A model generated the notes under the pieces. The model saw nothing but the letters and a program-made list of their open reading frames with translations, had not been told where the DNA came from and did no database searches. Both the position numbers and the translations under genes were made by a program. This document shows positions 59,630 to 64,000 of a DNA stretch of 64,000 bases, in pieces; position 1 is the stretch's first letter, and the number at the start of each line of letters is the position of its first letter. Origin of the DNA: Sphingopyxis terrae subsp. terrae NBRC 15098 (GTDB taxonomy: Bacteria; Pseudomonadota; Alphaproteobacteria; Sphingomonadales; Sphingomonadaceae); NCBI RefSeq assembly GCF_001598815.1, contig NZ_BCZQ01000030.1, positions 1 through 64,000 of the forward strand, written 5' to 3'.

Positions 59630-61588
59630 ATGAACATGCCGCCGCTGCTGCAGCTCAGTGACCTTCGGCGCGAGTTTCCGGCCGGGGACGACATGATCGC
59701 GGTGCTCAGGGATGTGCACCTCGAGATCCACGCCGGCGAACTGGTGGCGATCGTCGGCGCCTCCGGGTCGGGCAAATCGACGCTCATGAACATCCTCGGC
59801 TGCCTCGACCGGCCGACGTCGGGAACGTACCGGTTCGCCGGCCGCGATGTCAGCGCCCTCGATCCGGACGAACTGGCCGCGCTGCGCCGCGAACATTTCG
59901 GCTTCATCTTCCAGCGCTACCATCTTCTCGCCGACCTCGACGCGGCCGGCAATGTGGTCGTACCCGCGATTTATGCGGGCCGGACGCCGACTGCGCGTGC
60001 CGAACGCGCCCGCATGCTCCTCGAGCGGCTCGGCCTGCGCGATCGCCTGCACCACAGACCGGGCCAGCTCTCCGGCGGGCAGCAGCAGCGCGTCTCGATC
60101 GCGCGCGCCCTGATGAATGGTGGCGACGTCATCCTCGCGGACGAGCCGACTGGCGCGCTCGATGCGTCGAGCGGCGAGGGGGTGATGCGGATCCTTCAGG
60201 AACTGAATGCCGAAGGCCATACCGTCATCATCGTCACTCACGACATGGGTGTCGCCGCCCACGCGCGACGGATCATCGAGATCAGCGATGGGATCATCGT
60301 CGCCGACCGCCCTACCTTGCCGGTCGGTTCACGTGAGCACCGCTCGCAGCTTCGGGCCACCGGTCAGCCGGCCGCCTCCAAATGGCGGGCGATCGCCGAC
60401 CGTTTCGGCGAAGCGTTCCGCATGGCGTTGCTGGCGATGGCGGCGCACCGGCTTCGGACCTTCCTGACGATGCTCGGCATCATCATCGGCATCGCTTCCG
60501 TCGTCTCGGTCGTGGCCCTGGGGAAGGGGGCGGAAGCCAAGGTAATGGCCGAAATCAGCGAACTCGGCACCAACACAATCGAAATCTTCCCCGGCCGCGA
60601 CTTCGGCGACCCGCGCGCCGGCGAAATTGCGACTCTTGTCGAAACGGATGCCTCGGCGCTCGCCCGCGAACCCTATGTCGACAGCGTCTCGCCGAACCTT
60701 TCGACCAGCGTCACCGCCCGCTTTCGCGAGCGGGCCGTCACGAGCCAGGTCAACGGCGTCGGCGCGCAACATTTCCGCGTGCGCGGGCTGCGCCTTGAAA
60801 AGGGGGCGGTGTTCGACGAATCGGCTGCGGTCGGTTCCCGTCAGGTGGCGGTGCTCGACGAGAAGGCCCGCAGGACGCTCTTCCCCGGCCCGACCGATCC
60901 GATCGGCGCGACGATCCTGCTGGGCGCGACGCCCGTACGGGTCATCGGCATCCTGGCGCCGAGCCCGGGCGGCGGATATGGATCGACCCCGACCGTCTAT
61001 TTGCCGTATCAGACTGTCGCCACACGACTTCTCGGCAGGGGGCGGCTCGAGAGCATCACGATACGCGTCGCGGACGGGGTCTCGAGCGGCGCCGCCGAAC
61101 AGGCCGTGACCCGGTTGCTCACGCAGCGCCACCGGACGAAGGACTTCTTCGTCTTCAATTCCGACCAGGTCCGCAAGGCGATCTCCCGAACGAGCGCGAC
61201 CCTGACGCTGCTGATCTCCGCGATTGCCGTGATCGCCCTGGTCGTCGGCGGTATCGGGGTCATGAACATCATGCTGGTGTCGGTGACCGAGCGCACCCAC
61301 GAAATCGGTATCTGCATGGCGGTTGGCGCCCGGCAAAGCGACATCCTCCAGCAGTTCCTCATCGAGGCGGTGTTGGTCTGCCTCATCGGCGGCGCGGCCG
61401 GTGTGGCGCTTGCGCTTGGCCTCGGCCTTGTCATGAGCCTTGGCGGAAGCGAGTTCCAAATGATCTTCAGCCTGCCGTCGATCATGCTCGCCTTCGTCTG
61501 CTCGACAGCGATCGGCATCCTGTTCGGGTTCCTGCCCGCGCGCAACGCCGCGCGGCTCGACCCGGTCGTGGCACTGGCGCGCGACTGA
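59630..61588 (+). CDS. macB: MacB-type ABC transporter (652 aa)
   Basis: The N-terminal ATPase has Walker [11 protein letters not shown], signature [15 protein letters not shown] and Walker [13 protein letters not shown]. After a linker come four transmembrane helices of the FtsX-type, the first at [22 protein letters not shown], and a periplasmic domain between helices 1 and 2. MacB works as a mechanotransmitter exporting macrolides, peptides or lipids through the outer-membrane factor. Its TGATG overlap with the next gene couples translation. Confidence 0.94.
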   Translation: MNMPPLLQLSDLRREFPAGDDMIAVLRDVHLEIHAGELVAIVGASGSGKSTLMNILGCLDRPTSGTYRFAGRDVSALDPDELAALRREHFGFIFQRYHLLADLDAAGNVVVPAIYAGRTPTARAERARMLLERLGLRDRLHHRPGQLSGGQQQRVSIARALMNGGDVILADEPTGALDASSGEGVMRILQELNAEGHTVIIVTHDMGVAAHARRIIEISDGIIVADRPTLPVGSREHRSQLRATGQPAASKWRAIADRFGEAFRMALLAMAAHRLRTFLTMLGIIIGIASVVSVVALGKGAEAKVMAEISELGTNTIEIFPGRDFGDPRAGEIATLVETDASALAREPYVDSVSPNLSTSVTARFRERAVTSQVNGVGAQHFRVRGLRLEKGAVFDESAAVGSRQVAVLDEKARRTLFPGPTDPIGATILLGATPVRVIGILAPSPGGGYGSTPTVYLPYQTVATRLLGRGRLESITIRVADGVSSGAAEQAVTRLLTQRHRTKDFFVFNSDQVRKAISRTSATLTLLISAIAVIALVVGGIGVMNIMLVSVTERTHEIGICMAVGARQSDILQQFLIEAVLVCLIGGAAGVALALGLGLVMSLGGSEFQMIFSLPSIMLAFVCSTAIGILFGFLPARNAARLDPVVALARD

Positions 61589-62967
61589 TGCGCCAGCCGC
61601 TCGCCGCCGCCTCGCTGGCGCTCATTCTGACGGGCTGCGCGCCTCTGAGCCGCACACCCTATGTTGCACCAGTCGTTCCACTACCCCCGAACTTCGCCCA
61701 CGCGCCATCGTCCGACCGGGATCCCCTGCCGGCGATGCGGCACGATCGCTGGTGGCGCGAATTTCGCGATCCCTCCCTCGATGCGGTGATCGACCTCGCC
61801 ATCGAGCGCAATCCGGATCTCGCCGCGGCGGCTGTTCGAGTCCGCCGCGCAACCCTGCAGGCGCGCCTCACGGCCAATGCGCTGCGGCCGATACCGGGCG
61901 GCAATCTCTCGACAGGCGCCAGTCGTGCGCTGTCGGGGCCAAACCAGCGGTCGATCGAAAGCGGGGCTGGTGCGATCGACATCAGCTGGGAAGCCGATCT
62001 GTTCGGCCGCCTGGGCGCCGAGCGCGATGCTGCGCGTTTCGAGGCCCTTGCCACCGCGGAAGATCGGGACGCTGCGTTCCTGTCGCTCGTCGGCACGGCC
62101 GCCACGCTCTATTGGCAGATCGCGTCCGCCAACGAGCGTATCGCCGCGGCCGACCAGAGCCTGAACTATGCTCGACGCACCCAGTCGCTGGTCGACGTCC
62201 AGTACCGCGCCGGCGCCGTTTCCATGCTTGAACGGCGCGAGGCTGAACAGAGCGTTACCGTTCAGGAAGCGGCGCTCAGCCAGCTCCGTCAAACCCGATC
62301 CGAGGCCCGTCAGGCGTTGATGATGTTGCTCGCCGGCGATCCGCCGGCATCGGCGGAGCGGCAGGCGCTCGATCGCTCGCCCATGCCACCGATCGCCGCG
62401 GGAGTTCCAGCCGAGCTGCTGGGTCGGCGTCCGGATTTGCGCGCGGCCGAACTGCGCCTGCGTGCAAGCCTGGCAGGCAGCGACGCGGTCCGTGCAAGCT
62501 ATTATCCGGCATTGACGTTGACGAGCTCGATCGGCACCTCGAGCACCAGCCTGCTCAATGTCCTTGCCAATCCGGTTGCTGCGCTGGGCGCCGGTCTGAC
62601 CCTTCCATTCCTCAACGCGCGGGCAATGCGGCTCGATACGGCGGTTGCACGCACGCGCTACGAGGAAGCTGTGATCCTGTTTCGCAAGTCGCTCTACACC
62701 GCGCTCGGCGAGGTGGAGAACGCGCTCTCGGCCCGCGCCGAACTCGTGGTCCAGGGCGGCGCGCTCCTCCGCGCCTACACGGCTGCGGCGGAGGCGGAAC
62801 GGCTCTATGGCGTACGCTACCGCGCAGGTGCGGCGCCGTTGCGGGCCTGGCTCGACGCGCAGGAGCGGCGGCGAAACGCCGAGCAGGACTTGTCCGCCAA
62901 TCGCCTCATGCAGTTGGAAGCGCATGTTCGGCTTCACCAGGCGCTGGGCGGAGGGTTCGGCTCGTAG
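61588..62967 (+). CDS. Outer-membrane factor lipoprotein of the MacAB system (459 aa)
   Basis: A lipoprotein signal with lipobox LTGC (LAAASLALILTGC) and two OEP repeats (for example AIERNPDLAAAAVRVRRATLQ and LGRRPDLRAAELRLRASLAG) identify a NodT/OprM-type channel. Its ATG lies within the MacB stop, so MacA, MacB and this channel form one complete tripartite exporter. Confidence 0.92.
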   Translation: MRQPLAAASLALILTGCAPLSRTPYVAPVVPLPPNFAHAPSSDRDPLPAMRHDRWWREFRDPSLDAVIDLAIERNPDLAAAAVRVRRATLQARLTANALRPIPGGNLSTGASRALSGPNQRSIESGAGAIDISWEADLFGRLGAERDAARFEALATAEDRDAAFLSLVGTAATLYWQIASANERIAAADQSLNYARRTQSLVDVQYRAGAVSMLERREAEQSVTVQEAALSQLRQTRSEARQALMMLLAGDPPASAERQALDRSPMPPIAAGVPAELLGRRPDLRAAELRLRASLAGSDAVRASYYPALTLTSSIGTSSTSLLNVLANPVAALGAGLTLPFLNARAMRLDTAVARTRYEEAVILFRKSLYTALGEVENALSARAELVVQGGALLRAYTAAAEAERLYGVRYRAGAAPLRAWLDAQERRRNAEQDLSANRLMQLEAHVRLHQALGGGFGS

Positions 62968-63219
62968 AAGCGGAGGAAGCCGACACGGGGACCCGCGAAG
63001 GGGAGCAGGCAATATCATCCCGATCGGAGCTGTCTGGCAATGTGTTCCCCGCGCTGGGGCCAGGCAGCGCGATGCAAGCGCCAATGCTGCCAAGGCGACT
63101 GGCTTGGGCTTGGGGCTGGCTGTCAATGCTTCCCTGTCCGGAACTCAATCGGAACTGAGATGGATCTCATTTGCGGCAGCAACTTGATGTGAAGCGCCGG
63201 CAAGACAATATACTTCTCT

Positions 63220-63576
63220 ATGGTGAGGAAAGGATCATTGGCGCCGGCAATGACAGCCGCGATGCTCGCGATCAGTGCGGCCTCGCCGATCGCTGCGCAG
63301 TCGGCCGAGCGCGAGCATACCAGTCCGCACGCGCGCATCGTCAACGTACCGGGGCACGGCACCGTCTACGTCAAGCCCGTGCCGTCGAGCGACACCCGCT
63401 CGCAACCCCGTACAGTCAATGTGCCGGGATACGGCGAGCTTTACGTGGTACCCGTCCGGCCGAAGGACACCCGCACGCCGAGGCAGCGTTGTGTGGATGA
63501 GGAAATCGCCGCCGGCGGCGGCTCTCCTTCTCGGCTAACGATGGGCACGATCGATCTCAAGTGCAGCCAGCGCTGA
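63220..63576 (+). CDS. Small exported protein with two internal repeats (about 118 aa)
   Basis: No known family. A signal peptide (MTAAMLAISAASPIAAQS, starting at ATG 63250) is followed by two copies of a motif: RIVNVPGHGTVYVKPVP and RTVNVPGYGELYVVPVR. Each is followed by a DTR tail. Two Cys residues near the end (RCVDE and LKCSQR) could pair. Starts at 63220, 63238 (TTG, right after AGGAAAGGA) or 63250 are possible. It stands 252 bp after the MacAB operon. Confidence 0.6.
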   Translation: MVRKGSLAPAMTAAMLAISAASPIAAQSAEREHTSPHARIVNVPGHGTVYVKPVPSSDTRSQPRTVNVPGYGELYVVPVRPKDTRTPRQRCVDEEIAAGGGSPSRLTMGTIDLKCSQR

Positions 63577-63613
63577 CGCTTGTAGCGTGGCCCGATATGG
63601 TGGGCGGCCTGAC

Positions 63614-64000
63614 TTAGCCTCCGACATTGTCCCGGTCGCGCAATACCGCCTCGCCGGTCAGGGGATTGGTCAGCGTCACGTTTTCGAGCGCCTTGATTCG
63701 CCACGAGTCTCCGGCTCGAGGGAGCACTGCAAGGATCAGAGTATCGACCGAATGCGGACCGGCGGGGATGCGCTCTTCCAGCGGTGAGGCGGCTCCAGAA
63801 GTGGACCACGGTCGCCCCCTCAGCGATCGGGATCACGTCGATCGCCTCATTGTCGAGAGTGGAATCGCTATAGGTCGTTTCATGAATTGGTGTGTGCAGA
63901 GTAATAACCGCGTTGTCACCGCTGAGATAATATCCAAAGCAATACACGAACGTAGCATGTTCATGGAAGAGCGATCCCAGAGTAGTCATGCCATGGGCGT
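63614..64000 (-). pseudogene. SnoaL-like (SgcJ/EcaC-type) protein, frameshifted and cut by the window end
   Basis: The reverse strand encodes an NTF2/SnoaL-like sequence in two frames. Bases 64000-63785 give HEHATFVYCFGYYLSGDNAV and onward to ATVVHFWSRLT. The continuation (EERIPAGPHSVDTLILAVL to the stop at 63614) lies in the next frame. Removing one C of the GG pair at 63783-63784 (forward strand) joins them. So there is one extra base: a real frameshift mutation or a sequencing error. The true start is beyond the window, since the M at 63989 is probably internal. Confidence 0.7.

Overview
The window looks like part of a large plasmid or secondary replicon of a sphingomonad (Sphingomonas, Sphingobium or Novosphingobium type). 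This is inferred from the high-GC codon use, the number of TonB-dependent receptors, the Rep_3 initiator with parA/parB, and the toprim / strawberry-notch / ParB-like / ArdC block. No rRNA, tRNA or CRISPR array was seen. Both window ends cut genes: ArdC on the left and a frameshifted SnoaL-like gene on the right.

Positions 1-15,150 are the backbone. Four leftward genes (toprim/zinc-finger protein, methylase-strawberry-notch helicase fusion, ParB-like protein, ArdC antirestriction protein) read away from an iteron origin (about 8,411-8,800). To the right lie repA, parA and parB with three copies of a perfect palindrome (candidate parS), a leftward helix-turn-helix protein and a tyrosine recombinase. 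A degenerate fourth parS-like site lies at 15,117.

Positions 15,150-24,640 are a haem-acquisition island: FecI-like sigma factor, FecR-like anti-sigma factor, a signalling TonB-dependent receptor, a secreted hemophilin-like barrel protein, its Slam (DUF560) exporter, a HemO-type haem oxygenase, a DUF454 membrane protein and TonB. The logic is complete: secrete a haem scavenger, take it up, signal, and degrade the haem. It parallels the hemophilin cluster of Acinetobacter, here in an apparent alphaproteobacterium.

Positions 25,000-34,600 hold an ABC/MFS exporter pair, a two-gene unit (Cys-pair protein plus PPOX-like flavin protein) behind a Fur-like box, an HU protein, a relic of a second tonB, a siderophore receptor, a DUF4198-like periplasmic protein and a small unknown protein. 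Positions 34,700-42,670 encode an RND efflux pump (adaptor, pump, outer-membrane factor) plus an SMR exporter, divergent from a two-component system, as in adeABC/adeRS. Positions 42,700-47,050 are a siderophore receptor-DUF3649-PepSY-DUF3325 iron operon.

Positions 47,280-64,000 are mixed: an agmatine-deiminase-family enzyme, bleomycin resistance protein, DUF418 membrane protein, cytochrome c-FTR1 iron permease, SIMPL protein, a tetR-type repressor with paired operators facing a flavin monooxygenase, a glycosyltransferase, a glycine-zipper protein, a MacA-MacB-outer-membrane factor system, and two small genes at the end.

A shared 17-bp inverted repeat (TTGCGA-N5-TCGCAA) precedes at least five iron or haem units and probably marks one iron-responsive (Fur-like) regulon across the accessory region.
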